Below are positions 63,487 through 64,000 of a stretch of DNA of 64,000 bases, piece after piece. Every line of letters begins with the position of its first letter. Within the stretch, counting starts at the first letter, position 1. This DNA is from Cynocephalus volans (Eukaryota; Chordata; Mammalia; Dermoptera; Cynocephalidae), in contig NC_084472.1 of assembly GCF_027409185.1 (NCBI RefSeq), positions 88,366,427-88,430,426 on the forward strand, read 5' to 3'. The notes beneath the pieces are model-generated. The model saw only the letters and a list, made by a program, of their open reading frames with translations. It ran no database searches and was not told the origin of the DNA. A program made the translations under genes and the position numbers.

Positions 63487-64000
63487 CTAGAACTAAATCT
63501 ACTTAATTCAAAAGAAATAATTAGAAAAACCTAAGTCTTGAATGGCCCAAGAATGAGGCCTGTGATCCAAGTAGAAATACAAACCGAATCCAAGACATTA
63601 TGCATTTTCCTTTTTCTCCAAGTACGTGAGCAGTCCTCTTGATTCTTTTGCACACACCTGGATGATGATCCCAGGAGGAGACCTACAAGAGCCACTGATT
63701 TAAGGGGTCAGAGAAAAGAGACAGTCTTCTGGGCTAGGTGCCCTCATTCTACTCTGCGTAGTGACAGGCTCGCCTTGAGATATCACTTCCCAAGAATTTC
63801 ACATTACGCCCATTCGCATATTAATGTGCTAGGGCATCACACAGAAGAGCAGTGTTGTCTTTCACTGCTGTGTGAGTTGCCTTTGAAACTCTCCCCCAAA
63901 GTGACCTCTAGCAAAGTCATTAAAATCAATGTGGATATCCTGCTCTGGGTTCTTGACACTCTGGCTCTGGGAAAGAGGAGGAGCCAGAATTTACTGATCC
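63487..64000. other. Unassigned intergenic sequence
   Basis: Nothing recognised to the end of the window. Confidence 0.4.

Overview
This is a window of placental-mammal nuclear DNA. It is AT-rich, has no operon structure or Shine-Dalgarno sites, and is packed with old mammalian interspersed repeats (MIR, L2, L1M, MLT1, MLT2 and MST/THE1-type LTRs). Two intact intronless genes occur, both on the minus strand at the left end: a CLDN22-like claudin (2676-3338) and a CLDN24-like claudin (4812-5546). In human, CLDN22 is intronless and overlaps the 3' UTR of WWC2 on the opposite strand, and CLDN24 lies just upstream of it. By this synteny the AT-rich sequence from base 1 to about 2.7 kb is best read as the end of the WWC2 3' UTR (plus strand). 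The rest of the window would then be the gene-poor interval beyond CLDN24.

The lineage can only be guessed. No Alu, rodent B1/B2, ruminant or carnivore SINE was recognised. Two copies of a tRNA-Ile-derived SINE (15995-16096 and 63391-63486) fit the CYN SINEs of colugos (Dermoptera). I put this at roughly even odds. A search against a clade-specific repeat library would decide it.

Layout. 1-2.7 kb: probable WWC2 3' UTR. 2.7-5.5 kb: claudin pair, with about 519 bp of near-identical sequence shared by the two coding regions. 5.5-23.8 kb: intergenic, with MIR, L2, L1 and DNA-transposon fossils and one MST LTR carrying a nested SINE. 23.8-26.3 kb: a complete THE1/MST-class (MaLR) provirus with two LTRs and a 5-bp target duplication. 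26.3-27.9 kb: an unassigned C-rich block. 28-34.8 kb: MLT2 and MLT1 LTRs, an L2, and a repeat-poor stretch. 34.9-37.0 kb: an L1 with a 5' inversion flanked by an 11-bp duplication and split by an MST LTR. 37.5-39.8 kb: (CA)n and a large CCTT-type polypyrimidine tract. 40-49 kb: MIR, MLT1 and MST LTRs, one with a second LTR nested in it, and two small poly(T) insertions bounded by direct repeats. 49.8-51.4 kb: an L2 split by a solo LTR with a 24-bp tandem array containing a kappaB-type motif. 52.5-53.2 kb: a diverged local duplication. 55.4-60.9 kb: MST LTR, old L1/HAL1-like and L1 sequence, and a NUTF2 processed pseudogene. 61-64 kb: mostly unassigned plus a SINE.

The claudins are tetraspan tight-junction proteins. 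Nothing here suggests a new multi-gene system. The most informative points are the concerted evolution of the claudin pair, a probable stop-loss extension of the CLDN24-like protein, and several clean transposition footprints. All repeat-family names come from recognition by eye. Boundaries given with target duplications are exact; others are approximate.
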